Shown: positions 8,127 through 17,384, counted from the first letter of the stretch. The stretch is DNA of 64,000 nt from JAAZGD01 sp034003765 (GCA_034003765.1 JAVEXZ010000004.1:57645-121644); one strand, 5' to 3'. Notes: a model not told the origin generated them from the letters alone. Numbers and translations: made by a program.

Positions 8127-8390
8127 GTCCAATTTGTTTTTTCATATAAGCCCAATTTACTGCCCAGTTNNNNNNNNNNNNNNNNNNNNNNNNNNNNNNN
8201 NNNNNNNNNNNNNNNNNNNNNNNNNNNNNNNNNNNNNNNNNNNNNNNNNNNNNNNNNNNNNNNNNNNNNGCCCAATTTACTGCCCAGTTTGCTTTTCCAT
8301 ATATGCCCAATTTACTGCCCAGTTTGCTTTTCCATATATGCCCAATTTACTGCCCAGTTTGCTTTTCCATATATGCCCAATATGTATTGC
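8127..8390. repeat. 35-bp minisatellite interrupted by an assembly gap
   Basis: Three perfect copies of a 35-bp unit beginning gcccaatttactgcccagtt run from 8270 to 8374, followed by a partial copy. A partial copy (8150-8169) and a diverged copy (8127-8148) lie left of the 100-N gap. The unit itself contains gccca twice. Units abut without spacers, so it is not a CRISPR array. No protein is predicted here, since a 35-bp period shifts frame each copy. It fills the space between glnS and the lipoprotein gene. Confidence 0.9.
8170..8269. other. Assembly gap, 100 N
   Basis: Exactly 100 undetermined bases inside the 35-bp repeat array. The length is the conventional placeholder, so the true array length is unknown. 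Confidence 0.98.
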
Positions 8391-8457
8391 CCTCTACTAA
8401 ACCCTGGTATATAATTATCATAATATAGTGCTTATCTAAATAGTAGGAGGAATGAAA

Positions 8458-9273
8458 ATGAAACAGAGAAAAATTTTAGCTTTGGCTCTTTGCGTTTTGA
8501 TGGTCCTTGCTTTTACTGCCTGTGCATCTGCCCCAACAGACACAGACGCAGAAGTTGATGTAGCCGCTAGTCCATTTGAAAAACACTTCTTAACTTATCC
8601 CGATGACTTAGACCTAACCGCTTCAGGAGCTACAAGTTATGATAGTTATGGAGACCACTTTGACTCTCCATACTGGAAGCCTTTAGATGTCTTTAACATG
8701 ACACCTTCAGACCGTTTGTCAATAATACCAAATTTCCAAACTGCCCAACAATCTACAGAGTACTCTTGTGGTGCAGTATCTTCTCTTCTTGTACTTAACT
8801 ATTATGGAGTTACTGATTATGGCGAACTAGACCTCTGCCAAATGGGAAGTGTGAGTGAAGAAACTGGAGTTGGAGTAACGGGAGTATCAAAAATCTTTAC
8901 AGACCTTGGTTGGAATGTTGAAACTAATCGAGATGGTAATGTTGAGTTAGATCCTTATGCAGAAGCAGATGATCCCAACAACTTCACCAATTGGGTGAGA
9001 ACCCATCTGGATGCAGGAACACCTATTATGATAGACTGGTTAGATTGGGCGGGTCACTGGCAGGTAATTATTGGATACGACACAATGGGTACTGATGATC
9101 ATTTCGGCGATGATGTTATTATCGTTGCTGACCCATACGATACAAGTGACCATTACCAAGACGGCTACTTTACTATTCCTGCAGAGAGATTCTTCTATAT
9201 GTGGCGTGAAGGCATTTACACCGGAGAGGGCCCAGAGTTCACACCTTGGGTTATAGCTACTCCAGCAGAATAA
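8458..9273 (+). CDS. C39-like peptidase domain lipoprotein
   Basis: A secreted protein of about 271 residues. The N-terminus is a lipoprotein signal peptide (KQRKILALALCVLMVLAF then TAC at the lipobox), so it should be lipid-anchored outside the membrane. The mature part resembles papain-like C39 peptidases: a Cys in EYSCGAVSSLLVLNYYG, a His in AGHWQVIIGYD and an Asp in VADPYDTSDHY form a plausible catalytic triad. No exporter or bacteriocin genes adjoin it, so it is probably a stand-alone C39-like protein of unknown substrate. I start at the second ATG, because AGGAGG lies seven bases before it and only two before the first. A terminator follows. Confidence 0.82.
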   Translation: MKQRKILALALCVLMVLAFTACASAPTDTDAEVDVAASPFEKHFLTYPDDLDLTASGATSYDSYGDHFDSPYWKPLDVFNMTPSDRLSIIPNFQTAQQSTEYSCGAVSSLLVLNYYGVTDYGELDLCQMGSVSEETGVGVTGVSKIFTDLGWNVETNRDGNVELDPYAEADDPNNFTNWVRTHLDAGTPIMIDWLDWAGHWQVIIGYDTMGTDDHFGDDVIIVADPYDTSDHYQDGYFTIPAERFFYMWREGIYTGEGPEFTPWVIATPAE

Positions 9274-9350
9274 CATTAAAAAATGATTGGAAATTCTGAA
9301 GATTTTAAGAACGCCTCTACAGCTTTAATTTTATAATTGTTATGTTTTTA

Positions 9351-9383
9351 AAAGTATCGTGTGCTATCATGCGATACTTTTTT
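9351..9383 (+). terminator. Rho-independent terminator
   Basis: Inverted repeat AAAGTATCG ... CGATACTTT with a 12-base loop followed by a T-run, 78 bases after the C39-like lipoprotein gene. Confidence 0.8.
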
Positions 9384-9437
9384 GATTTAACTCCCTTTTT
9401 TATGTCGATTATTTTCATTGACTAACAACTATTGATC

Positions 9438-9481
9438 GTGACATACTCCCCCCACTTATATAAGTGGGGGGAGTATGTCAC
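9438..9481. mobile_element. 44-bp perfect palindrome related to an IS200/IS605-type end
   Basis: A perfect inverted repeat of two 22-base arms with no loop, beginning gtgacatactcccccc and centred on cttatataag. Its outer bases and the cacttata core are shared with the element end at 30914. The gtgacatactcccc(n)cac hairpin is the form seen at ends of IS200/IS605 family elements. No transposase lies nearby. It could be a minimal palindromic element or a fossil head-to-head end. The surrounding bases from 9384 to 9610 hold nothing else I can identify. Confidence 0.5.
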
Positions 9482-9610
9482 TGCACAGTACATAAAGCCA
9501 TAAAGCTGAGAATCAACTTATTTTTAGAGGTTTTTTATATTATAATTTAGGTTTATGAATTACGGCTAATTTAGTTATTATATTGTTTAATTCAGAACTG
9601 GAGATGCCTT

Positions 9611-10486
9611 CTATACATCTTTTCTAATTGTTCCTTTTGGTCGACGGCTTTCACAAGGGATTTTTACTTGGCAAAGGCCACAGCCAACCTTATAGTCCCC
9701 TCGCTCTATATCCTGAGGCCAATAATGTTCAAGAAAATAATCTTCGTATTCGGCGCAAAGGTCCTTATCGTGGCCTTCGTCTGAAATGGCATCTGTTGGG
9801 CACCTTGGTATACAGGCCTTGCAAGAGCCATCATGATAGTAAAGACACCACTGGTGATGGTCATCATAGGGCATTTTCGACACTTCTAATGGCAGGTCAA
9901 CTATTAAGGAGCTTATTCTCATGGCTTTCCCCACTTCAGTAATTAGCCCATCGGATAGACCGAAGGTTCCAAGCCCCGCCAAGTAGGCGCTATGACGGTG
10001 GGACCAGTTGGATGCCCAACCAACATTGGGATCGTGAAATGCCTTAAATTCTCTAACCAAATCTATGGACACGCTTTTTATTCCTGCCTCTTCCAAGTTC
10101 TTTACAAGTTTACAACTAAACTCATCCATCATTGGTTCCCATTCACCACGACTTACAATCCACTCACGGGAAGGCCATAAGGTCTCCAGTCTCTGAGTTT
10201 CTTTTGTCTTGGCAGTTTGTGGGAAAATCATGGCGACTACCCTAAGGTTTTTAGGCTCTACCCCTGGGTATTTTATATTAAAAACTTCTTTTGGTGTCCA
10301 ATGAAATGGCCCAATATGAGTTTTTAGAAATTCGTAATATGGGTCTTCCCCATAGGCCACACCAACTAAAGGTTTGCCCCACAGGGCTTCTTTTGGTCGG
10401 CCCAAAGTAGCAAAATTATTGGTTTCCAGGGATTCAAAGATTTCTTGAATCAAAGCTTCCAAAGTTATATTATCCATTTTTGTCAT
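9611..10486 (-). CDS. 4Fe-4S protein related to epoxyqueuosine reductase (COG1600-like)
   Basis: About 291 residues. The C-terminal third carries a ferredoxin-like cluster motif CKACIPRCPTDAI plus Cys residues just upstream (QWCLYYHDGSC), and CGLCQVKIPCESRRP near the end, giving two possible 4Fe-4S sites as in QueG-like proteins. The conserved central segment SHRHSAYLAGLGTFGLSDGL resembles the corrinoid-dependent QueG family and reductive dehalogenases. Residues for B12 binding cannot be confirmed by eye. I place the start at the ATG at 10486 because AAGGGAC lies six bases upstream; the longer frame begins ahead of that site. Function is likely a redox enzyme, substrate unknown. Confidence 0.72.
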   Translation of the reverse strand: MTKMDNITLEALIQEIFESLETNNFATLGRPKEALWGKPLVGVAYGEDPYYEFLKTHIGPFHWTPKEVFNIKYPGVEPKNLRVVAMIFPQTAKTKETQRLETLWPSREWIVSRGEWEPMMDEFSCKLVKNLEEAGIKSVSIDLVREFKAFHDPNVGWASNWSHRHSAYLAGLGTFGLSDGLITEVGKAMRISSLIVDLPLEVSKMPYDDHHQWCLYYHDGSCKACIPRCPTDAISDEGHDKDLCAEYEDYFLEHYWPQDIERGDYKVGCGLCQVKIPCESRRPKGTIRKDV

Positions 10487-10578
10487 CAATTGTCCCTTTC
10501 TATGGATCAGCACCTCTACTGTTTTTACATTATCAAGGATTATGCCCCAGTTTCTCTATAAAATTCTTCCTCTATCTT

Positions 10579-10655
10579 CAATCAATTACTCCTCAATTTC
10601 CAAATAATTACTCCCCGGCCCAATCAATTACTCCAGAATCTCCAAATAATTACTA
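10579..10655. repeat. Imperfect 42-bp tandem duplication
   Basis: Two copies, 10579-10620 and 10621-10655, share caatcaattactcc and ccaaataattact. They lie between fumC and the Fe-S protein gene. Confidence 0.75.
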
Positions 10656-10683
10656 AGCTTCTTGATACGAGTTTACCAAAATC

Positions 10684-12054
10684 CTACCTTACCATTTTCC
10701 TTGGATCAACTATCCTATCAAAGTCTTCCTCTGATATTAATTTAAGTTGGGCGGCAGCCTCCTGGAGTGTAAGGTTTTCTTCCAAGGCTTTTTTAACAAT
10801 TTCACCACCTTTATCATAACCTAGATGCTGATTTAAGGCTGTCACCAACATCAAAGAACTATCTAGGTGGTCTTCTATATTATGATTTACAGGTTTTATT
10901 CCTTGCAAACACTTGGAGTTAAAAGAATTAATTGCATCTCCTAGGAGGGTTACCGATTGCAAATAATTATATATAATAAGTGGCATAGATACGTTAAGTT
11001 GAAAGTTCCCCTGAGATCCTGCCAAAGCAATGCTAACATCGTTACCCATTATCTGAGTGGCCACCATAATTAAGGCTTCACACTGTGTGGGGTTAACTTT
11101 TCCTGGCATTATAGAACTCCCTGGCTCATTGGAGGGAATAGAGATTTCCCCAATACCGCACCTTGGTCCACTGGCCAACATACGCACATCGTTGGCGATT
11201 TTTATTAAATCACAAGCCAAGGTTTTTATTGCACCATGACTATTAACCAAGGCTCCTTTGCTGGTAAGCTGATAAAACTTGTTGTCTGCAGAACGAAAGT
11301 CTACCCCTAACATTTCACTAAGGAGGTCTGCCATTTCTTCTCCAAATCCTTCAGGTGCATTGAGTCCCGTTCCAACTGCCGTTCCCCCTAGGGCCAGCTC
11401 TTTTAACGGCTCCAAGGCCTTCTCCAAAGCCCCATAGCCTTGTTTCATCATCTCTTCCCAAGCGCTTATCTCTTGTCCTAGAGTCAGTGGGGTGGCATCT
11501 TGCAAATGGGTTCTCCCAATTTTAATTATGTCTTTATTTGTTTCAACCTTTTCACTAAAAGACCTTTGTATTTCCATTATAGCAGGCATAAGCTTCTCTT
11601 TGGCAGCAAGAAGTGCAGATATATGCATTGCCGAAGGAAAGACATCGTTTGAGCTTTGTGATTTATTTACATGGTCATTAGGGTGGATCTTGTCCTCCCC
11701 TAATATCTGATTACCTCTATGACTTATTACCTCGTTGACGTTCATATTTGTTTGGGTTCCACTGCCTGTTTGCCATACTAAAAGTGGAAATTGATCATCC
11801 CAACCCCCTGCTAATATTTCGTCACAAGCCTTACAAATAGCATCAGCAATTGATGGTTCTATAAGTTTTCGCCGCCTGTGTAACTGGGCTGCTGCTTTCT
11901 TAATGTATACCAAGGCATAAATGGTGCCTAGGGGAATTTTCTCTGTACCAATTCGAAAATTCTCTAAGCTTCTTTGGGTTTGTGCCCCCCACTCTTTTCC
12001 CTCAGGAATTTCAACTTCTCCAAAAGAGTCTTTTTGGATTCTGCTTTCTCCCAT
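10684..12054 (-). CDS. fumC: Class II fumarate hydratase
   Basis: Homotetrameric, iron-free fumarase of 456 residues catalysing fumarate + water = malate. The superfamily signature GSSIMPGKVNPTQCE is present near residue 320. Active-site segments SGTQTNMNVNEVI, HPNDHVNKSQSSNDVFPSA and GRTHLQDATPLTLGQE are also present. AAGGAG precedes the ATG, within the last codons of the malic enzyme gene. The stop of malic enzyme and the start of fumC are one base apart, so malate metabolism is encoded by one transcript: fumarate to malate, then malate to pyruvate. Confidence 0.96.
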   Translation of the reverse strand: MGESRIQKDSFGEVEIPEGKEWGAQTQRSLENFRIGTEKIPLGTIYALVYIKKAAAQLHRRRKLIEPSIADAICKACDEILAGGWDDQFPLLVWQTGSGTQTNMNVNEVISHRGNQILGEDKIHPNDHVNKSQSSNDVFPSAMHISALLAAKEKLMPAIMEIQRSFSEKVETNKDIIKIGRTHLQDATPLTLGQEISAWEEMMKQGYGALEKALEPLKELALGGTAVGTGLNAPEGFGEEMADLLSEMLGVDFRSADNKFYQLTSKGALVNSHGAIKTLACDLIKIANDVRMLASGPRCGIGEISIPSNEPGSSIMPGKVNPTQCEALIMVATQIMGNDVSIALAGSQGNFQLNVSMPLIIYNYLQSVTLLGDAINSFNSKCLQGIKPVNHNIEDHLDSSLMLVTALNQHLGYDKGGEIVKKALEENLTLQEAAAQLKLISEEDFDRIVDPRKMVR

Positions 12055-12055
12055 C

Positions 12056-13216
12056 TTATTCTCCTTCCCTTTCCCAAGCTTCTCCCACCGCTTGGCTTAT
12101 AAGAGGAACAACTCCCTTGTCTAAGGGGCTTGGCAGTATGTAATCAGGGGCTAGGTCCTCCTCTTTTATATAGCCTGCAAGGGCATAAGCTGCCGCAACC
12201 TTCATCCCCTGTGAAATCACCTTTGCCCTAGCATCCAGTGCCCCTCTGAAAAGGCCAGGAAAAATCAAGACATTATTAATTTGATTGGGATAATCCGATC
12301 TTCCAGTTCCTACTATAAAAGCGCCTCCTGCAAAGGCTTTGTCTGGAGTAATTTCTGGTTCGGGATTAGACATGGCAAAAATTATCGGGTCTTTTCCCAT
12401 AGTCTTAACATCATCTTCATCAATAACACTGGGCCCTGATAGACCTATGTAAACGTCTCTTCCAAGAAGAGCTTCTTTCAATGTCCCCCTGGTATTTTCT
12501 TTATTAGTCTTTTTAGCGATTTCTCTTTTGCTGGGGGTTAAGTCAGCTTGATCCACCAAAATGCCTTTTCTATCACAAATCAAAATATCACTAACCCCTA
12601 CAGCTATTAGCATATTTGCAACGGCTATTCCTGCTGCCCCTGCCCCACTAATAACAACTTTTAAGTCATTCAAAGGTTTGTTAACTAGTTTGGCTGCATT
12701 AATAAGTGCGGCAGTTGTTACAATAGCAGTGCCATGCTGATCATCATGAAAAACTGGAATATCCAACATGTCCTGGAGCCTTTTTTCTATTTCAAAACAT
12801 CGAGGAGCGGAAATATCTTCAAGGTTAATGCCTCCAAATGTTGGGGCAATGTTTCTTATAATCATGAGAATTTCTTCCGTATCTTGGGTTTCTAGACAAA
12901 TTGGAAGGGCATCGATATCTGCAAAACCCTTAAAGAGAATTGCCTTTCCTTCCATTACTGGTACCGCAGCTTTTGCCCCAATATTCCCCAAGCCTAGGAC
13001 TGCAGACCCATCTGATATGATAGCCACTGTGTTTTGCTTTGATGTGTAGGTATAGATTTTATCAGGGTCTTTTTGGATTTCCATGCAAGGCTGGGCAACG
13101 CCAGGTGTATATGCAAGACTTAAATCATCTTTTGTCTCCAATGGAACCTTGCTAGTCATGGCCCACTTCCCTTTTTTCTCTTCATGCAATTTTAAGGACT
13201 CTTTATAGTAATCCAT
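12056..13216 (-). CDS. NAD-dependent malic enzyme
   Basis: A 386-residue bacterial short-form malic enzyme that decarboxylates malate to pyruvate with reduction of NAD(P). Motifs: SLAYTPGVAQPC, the metal-site region FGGINLEDISAPRCFEIE, HDDQHGTAIVTTAALINA, and the dinucleotide-binding VVISGAGAAGIAVANML. A second conserved stretch is FAMSNPEPEITP. There is no C-terminal phosphotransacetylase-like extension, so this is the short clostridial/bacillar form. It directly precedes fumC. Confidence 0.94.
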   Translation of the reverse strand: MDYYKESLKLHEEKKGKWAMTSKVPLETKDDLSLAYTPGVAQPCMEIQKDPDKIYTYTSKQNTVAIISDGSAVLGLGNIGAKAAVPVMEGKAILFKGFADIDALPICLETQDTEEILMIIRNIAPTFGGINLEDISAPRCFEIEKRLQDMLDIPVFHDDQHGTAIVTTAALINAAKLVNKPLNDLKVVISGAGAAGIAVANMLIAVGVSDILICDRKGILVDQADLTPSKREIAKKTNKENTRGTLKEALLGRDVYIGLSGPSVIDEDDVKTMGKDPIIFAMSNPEPEITPDKAFAGGAFIVGTGRSDYPNQINNVLIFPGLFRGALDARAKVISQGMKVAAAYALAGYIKEEDLAPDYILPSPLDKGVVPLISQAVGEAWEREGE

Positions 13217-13314
13217 TATCTCAAACCCCCATTTATAATAGTATCCTTTACTTTTGGCGACCTAGTCACTTTTTTGGGCAAGGTCCTAGTATTCATTGAA
13301 GCCAAGGCCTTAGG

Positions 13315-13363
13315 CTTTTTTTGGGCCATAACCTCGGTCATTTTTTGGCCATAACCTCGGTCA
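13315..13363. repeat. Tandem duplication of about 24 bp
   Basis: Two near-identical copies containing ggccataacctcggtca separated by T-runs, upstream of the malic enzyme gene. A 73-codon frame runs through them but has no supporting features. Confidence 0.7.
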
Positions 13364-13424
13364 TTTTTTATAGTCATGGCCTTTGATATTAATACCCATT
13401 TTTCACAGTAAAACATCCCCTTAA

Positions 13425-13459
13425 TGAAAAAAGGCATGCACTTGGTTCAGCGCATGCCA
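13425..13459 (-). terminator. Terminator of the thiolase gene
   Basis: Minus-strand hairpin GGCATGC ... GCATGCC followed by TTTTTT, 17 bases beyond the thiolase stop codon. Confidence 0.8.
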
Positions 13460-13475
13460 CAATTACTAGTTACAC

Positions 13476-14654
13476 TTATCTCTCTACGATCATGGCCGTT
13501 CCTTGTCCACCACCAATACAAAGGGTCGCTAGGCCAGTTTTGGAATCTCTCTTCATCATCTCATAAAGAAGAGTAATCAATATTCTGCAACCAGAAGCAC
13601 CAATTGGGTGTCCAATAGAAATGGCTCCACCGTTTACATTTAATTTGTCTAAATCAAATCCAAGTTCTCTTCCAACAGCCACAGACTGGGCTGCAAAAGC
13701 TTCATTAGCCTCGATTAAGTCTAGCTGGCTAACATCCATGCCTGCTTTTTCTAGGGCCTTTTGTGTTGATGGAACAGGACCGATCCCCATAATTTTTGGA
13801 TCAACACCTGCAGAGGCATAAGACTTGATTGTGCAGAGTGGTTTCAACCCAAGTTCATCTGCTTTTTCTTTAGACATTACTAATACAGCAGCACCTGAAT
13901 CATTGATGCCAGAAGCATTTCCCGCAGTAACTGTGCCATCTTTTTTGAAAGCTGGTCTTAGTTTGCCTAGGGTTTCCTCTGTGGTTCCAAACTTAGCGAA
14001 CTCGTCTGTATCAAATACTATAGGGTCACCTTTACGCTGAGGAATTACTACAGGAACGATCTCATCCTTGAACTTACCAGCCTTTATAGCTGCTTCAGCT
14101 TTTTGTTGAGAGTTTGCAGAGAAAGCATCTAGTTCTTCTCTGGTTAAGCCCCATTGGTCAACAATATTTTCTGCTGTAAGCCCCATATGATACTGGTTGA
14201 ATACATCAGTAAGACCATCGTAAACCATCATATCTACTAGCTTTGTATCTCCCATTCTTGCACCCCAACGGGTTGCGTTGCTTAGATAAGGAGCCATAGA
14301 CATATTTTCTGCTCCACCAGCTACTATTATTTCTGCATCACCAGCTTTAATAATTTGTGCCGCAAGAGAAACTGCTCTAAGTCCAGATCCACAAACCTTA
14401 TTAAGAGTCATTGAAGGAACTTCAATGGGGATTCCAGCAGCAACAGAAATCTGCCTAGCAATATTTTGCCCTAGCCCACCTTGAAGGACACAACCCATAA
14501 TAACTTCGTCTACCATTTCAGGTTTAACCCCTGCACGGTCTAGAACTTCCTTTACAACCACCGCACCTAGTGTCACTGCGGGAGTATCTTTCAATGCTCC
14601 ACCATAATTTCCTACTGCCGTTCTTGCTGCACTAACAATTACTACATCTCTCAT
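13476..14654 (-). CDS. Acetyl-CoA C-acetyltransferase (thiolase)
   Basis: A 392-residue biosynthetic-type thiolase that condenses two acetyl-CoA to acetoacetyl-CoA or runs in reverse. The acylated Cys is in LNKVCGSGLRAVS; the catalytic His is in GGAISIGHPIGASGCR; the second Cys is in TLCIGGGQGTAM. Length and motifs are those of clostridial ThlA/AtoB enzymes. GGAGG precedes the ATG and a terminator follows, so the gene is probably monocistronic. Butyrate-pathway partners (hbd, crt, bcd) are not in the window. Confidence 0.95.
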   Translation of the reverse strand: MRDVVIVSAARTAVGNYGGALKDTPAVTLGAVVVKEVLDRAGVKPEMVDEVIMGCVLQGGLGQNIARQISVAAGIPIEVPSMTLNKVCGSGLRAVSLAAQIIKAGDAEIIVAGGAENMSMAPYLSNATRWGARMGDTKLVDMMVYDGLTDVFNQYHMGLTAENIVDQWGLTREELDAFSANSQQKAEAAIKAGKFKDEIVPVVIPQRKGDPIVFDTDEFAKFGTTEETLGKLRPAFKKDGTVTAGNASGINDSGAAVLVMSKEKADELGLKPLCTIKSYASAGVDPKIMGIGPVPSTQKALEKAGMDVSQLDLIEANEAFAAQSVAVGRELGFDLDKLNVNGGAISIGHPIGASGCRILITLLYEMMKRDSKTGLATLCIGGGQGTAMIVER

Positions 14655-14787
14655 TTGATTGAATCCTCCTGTATTTTCACCAAAACCTTAATTACCAGAA
14701 CCAACGAATCTTGTATACTGTATTATTTTACCCTAATTTTATATTAAATGCAAACAATTACAAATACTCATTTATTATAGTTTCTTA

Positions 14788-15729
14788 CTAGTCCTCTTTA
14801 CAGGTTATTATATATTTTTCTACTAGTTTTACAGGTTTATAGGAAAGCTTGGCCTTTCTCAAATTGGGGATCCCCATGTCTTCTTCCCTATTGATAAACT
14901 TAAAATTCTTACCAACTGCTTTGCAAAACTCATGGTTAATCATCTGGTATAATCCTCTATATTGAACATTTGCCTTTTCCACATGTTCTGTAATTGTGTT
15001 ACGATTTAGCTGGCCTCCAATTGCTATAGCTTCTATCTTCCCGTCAATACGAATAGCTCCTGCTAGGTAGCCCACCTTTTCAAGATTTTCAAAAACATCC
15101 TGCATTGCTTCAGCTTCCATCTCTAGCATTATTTTTTCATGAGGGGGGACATCCTTTCTTGCATTAAACTCATGAATAAACTCCATAGCCTCATCTGTAT
15201 GTTTAGAGGTTAATTCTATATACTCGTGTTCATAGTTATTAATGAAATAGTTCAGATGGTTTTTTTTGCCATGGTAAGGTCTACCCTTCAAATCTATCAT
15301 GTCTTGGATCAAGTAAAGATAATCGTAGTTAGGTCGGTCATCAGTATATTTCATTTCACCTGGACATGACTCACGAAGAATATCTAACATATGAATAGGC
15401 ATCAAGCGGATGTTAAAGACTTGTTCTTTTTCTTCAAATCTTTCTTTAGCCATGTAAAGAGTCTCTTTTAATTTCTTTCCATCGTAATTCCCTGTTCTTG
15501 TAAGGGGTGGAAACATAAAGGGGCATTCTATGCCATCCTCTAGTTCCAGATGACTTAAGCCACTAATACATAGGTAATCTCCTACCATTTCCCATCTAAA
15601 ATTATTAATTTTTCTCCACATATATAGAGAAGAGTAGGAAAGTCCTGAGGTTTTGTAGTCATAGCCGAAAAGAAATTCCTCTAGAATTGGGCGATTTTCC
15701 AGTGTTACTTCGTTGTTAAATATGTTCAT
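14788..15729 (-). CDS. DUF2156 (GNAT-fold, lysyltransferase-like) protein
   Basis: A 313-residue protein with the pattern of DUF2156 proteins, related to the C-terminal acyltransferase domain of lysyl-phosphatidylglycerol synthases. Recognisable parts are GLSYSSLYMWRKINNF near the N-terminus, the segment KGRPYHGKKNHLNYFINNYE, and the C-terminal NREEDMGIPNLRKAKLSYKP, common in this family. It lacks membrane segments, so it is a soluble protein, possibly a peptidyl or aminoacyl transferase; the substrate is not known. Its first 14 bases overlap the 3' end of surE, indicating translational coupling. Confidence 0.72.
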   Translation of the reverse strand: MNIFNNEVTLENRPILEEFLFGYDYKTSGLSYSSLYMWRKINNFRWEMVGDYLCISGLSHLELEDGIECPFMFPPLTRTGNYDGKKLKETLYMAKERFEEKEQVFNIRLMPIHMLDILRESCPGEMKYTDDRPNYDYLYLIQDMIDLKGRPYHGKKNHLNYFINNYEHEYIELTSKHTDEAMEFIHEFNARKDVPPHEKIMLEMEAEAMQDVFENLEKVGYLAGAIRIDGKIEAIAIGGQLNRNTITEHVEKANVQYRGLYQMINHEFCKAVGKNFKFINREEDMGIPNLRKAKLSYKPVKLVEKYIITCKED

Positions 15730-16498
15730 TAGAATAATCCTTTATCTTCCAAGATATTACTTCCTTAATTAAATCATGATTGGTCAAATCATACCTGAGA
15801 GGTGTAATGGTTATATACCCTTCTTGCATAGCAAGAACATCTATATCCTGAGAAAGCTCATCATAAATAACTGGTTTGCCGCTATACTTATACCTTGTAA
15901 TACCATCTTCCCCTTCTTCAGACATAAACCACTCATCATATTCTCTCTCACCAAGACGGGTTACCCTTACCCCTTTTATCTCTTCTTCTGGTAAATCTGG
16001 CACATTGATATTCAAAACCGTTTTCGCATCTAACTTGCCAAATGTTTTACGTAATGCCTCAGCTGCAATGTTTCCTGCCAGAGAAAAGTCTTTGCCAAAA
16101 TGGCTATTCAAAGAAATAGCTACACTGGGTTTTCCACAAATACAACCTTCCAAGGCTGCAGATACTGTTCCTGAGTATAGAGTATCCGTGCCTAAGTTGC
16201 CTCCATGGTTGATCCCTGAAAAAACCATGTCTATTTCAACCCCTAATGTCCCCAAATATTTCAACCCCAGCTTAACACAATCTGCAGGGGTACCTGAAAT
16301 TGAAAAGGCTCTTGTAGCATTTTCAAAAGGAATTTCTGTTATCTCTATTAGTTTGCCAATTGAAATGCTATGGCCGGATGCTGACCGCTGATCATCTGGT
16401 GCACATACATAGACCTTAGCCTCTTTGCTTAGGGCCCTAACTAGAGCCATGATCCCTGGGGCGTAAATCCCATCATCGTTGGATACAAGTATATTCAT
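15716..16498 (-). CDS. surE: 5'/3'-nucleotidase SurE
   Basis: A 260-residue metal-dependent phosphatase acting on nucleoside monophosphates, with a role in survival and nucleotide salvage. The metal-site motif is at the N-terminus (MNILVSNDDGIYAPGI), followed by CAPDDQRSASGHSIS, SGTPADCVKLGL and FSGINHGGNLGTDTLYSGTV. I start at the ATG at 16498, because AAGGAG lies just ahead and the protein then begins exactly as other SurE proteins do. It overlaps the DUF2156 gene. Confidence 0.95.
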   Translation of the reverse strand: MNILVSNDDGIYAPGIMALVRALSKEAKVYVCAPDDQRSASGHSISIGKLIEITEIPFENATRAFSISGTPADCVKLGLKYLGTLGVEIDMVFSGINHGGNLGTDTLYSGTVSAALEGCICGKPSVAISLNSHFGKDFSLAGNIAAEALRKTFGKLDAKTVLNINVPDLPEEEIKGVRVTRLGEREYDEWFMSEEGEDGITRYKYSGKPVIYDELSQDIDVLAMQEGYITITPLRYDLTNHDLIKEVISWKIKDYSNEHI

Positions 16499-16552
16499 AA
16501 ATTCTCCTTTTCCCAAATACCTAAATAGTATATCACAAGTGGCCTTGGGATT

Positions 16553-17317
16553 CTACGGAGTATTCATAAGTGAACCTAATACTGAGCCTATTGCATCATG
16601 AGAAACCCAACTTGCCTTGCTATCATAAGATGTTGGGGTTTTATTGATTAAGACAAGATTATCACCCTTGAAATACCTTAGTAACCCCGCTGCAGGATGT
16701 ACAACTAGGGATGTTCCTCCAACTATCATAGTATCTGCCATGGAAATCCATTCTATCCCCCTTTCTATGTCTTCTTCCTTAAGAGATTCTTCATAAAGAA
16801 CCACATCTGGTTTTACCATACCCCCACACTTACTGCAGTAGGGGACATAGGACTTAGCCCCAGATTTGTCGCCACAGTTTGCAGGGTCTAAAATATAGGA
16901 CAAGTCATAATATGCATTGCAGTCCATGCAATAGTTTCTGTGAACGGACCCGTGGAGTTCCACAACATTTTTGCTAGCAGCAAGTTGATGGAGTCCATCA
17001 ATGTTTTGAGTTACTATGCCAATAAGTTTGCCCTCCTTTTCTAATTGGGCAAGGGCAAGGTGGGCCTTGTTTGGCATTGCCATAGGATAAATCATTTTGT
17101 TTTTGTAGTAGTCAAAAAACATCTCTGGTTGAGACCTAAAAAAACTATGGGAAATAAGTGTCTCAGGGGATCTCCCATACTCTTCTTTGGCTTGGTAGAG
17201 CCCCTCTTCAGATCGAAAATCAGGAATGTTGCTTTCTGTAGATACTCCCGCCCCTCCAAAGAAAACAATTTTGCTACTGGTGTCAATTATTTTTCTTAGT
17301 TCATCAATGGTTGCCAT
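16553..17317 (-). CDS. NAD-dependent protein deacylase (sirtuin), first copy
   Basis: A 254-residue Sir2 family enzyme that removes acetyl groups from lysines using NAD+. Complete motif set: GAGVSTESNIPDFRS, TQNIDGLHQ, the catalytic His in ELHGSVHRNYC, zinc ligands CMDC and CSKC, and GTSLVVHPAAGLL. The SEEGLYQ segment followed by ETLISHSFF is typical of CobB-like class sirtuins of Firmicutes. AAAGGAG precedes the ATG. A second sirtuin lies at 44033 and is clearly a different subtype. Confidence 0.93.
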   Translation of the reverse strand: MATIDELRKIIDTSSKIVFFGGAGVSTESNIPDFRSEEGLYQAKEEYGRSPETLISHSFFRSQPEMFFDYYKNKMIYPMAMPNKAHLALAQLEKEGKLIGIVTQNIDGLHQLAASKNVVELHGSVHRNYCMDCNAYYDLSYILDPANCGDKSGAKSYVPYCSKCGGMVKPDVVLYEESLKEEDIERGIEWISMADTMIVGGTSLVVHPAAGLLRYFKGDNLVLINKTPTSYDSKASWVSHDAIGSVLGSLMNTP

Positions 17318-17384
17318 TGTTGGTCTCCTTTCTTTTTCAGAACTTCTATACTATCAGTTTATCATATTGCATGACTAATTTTCC

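Noticed and set aside
8127..8390. CRISPR array
   Set aside because: The 35-bp units abut directly with no unique spacers and no cas genes are near; it is a minisatellite.
13216..13437. 73-codon gene upstream of malic enzyme
   Set aside because: The frame runs through a tandem duplication, has no ribosome site and no recognisable sequence; it overlaps the malic enzyme start region.
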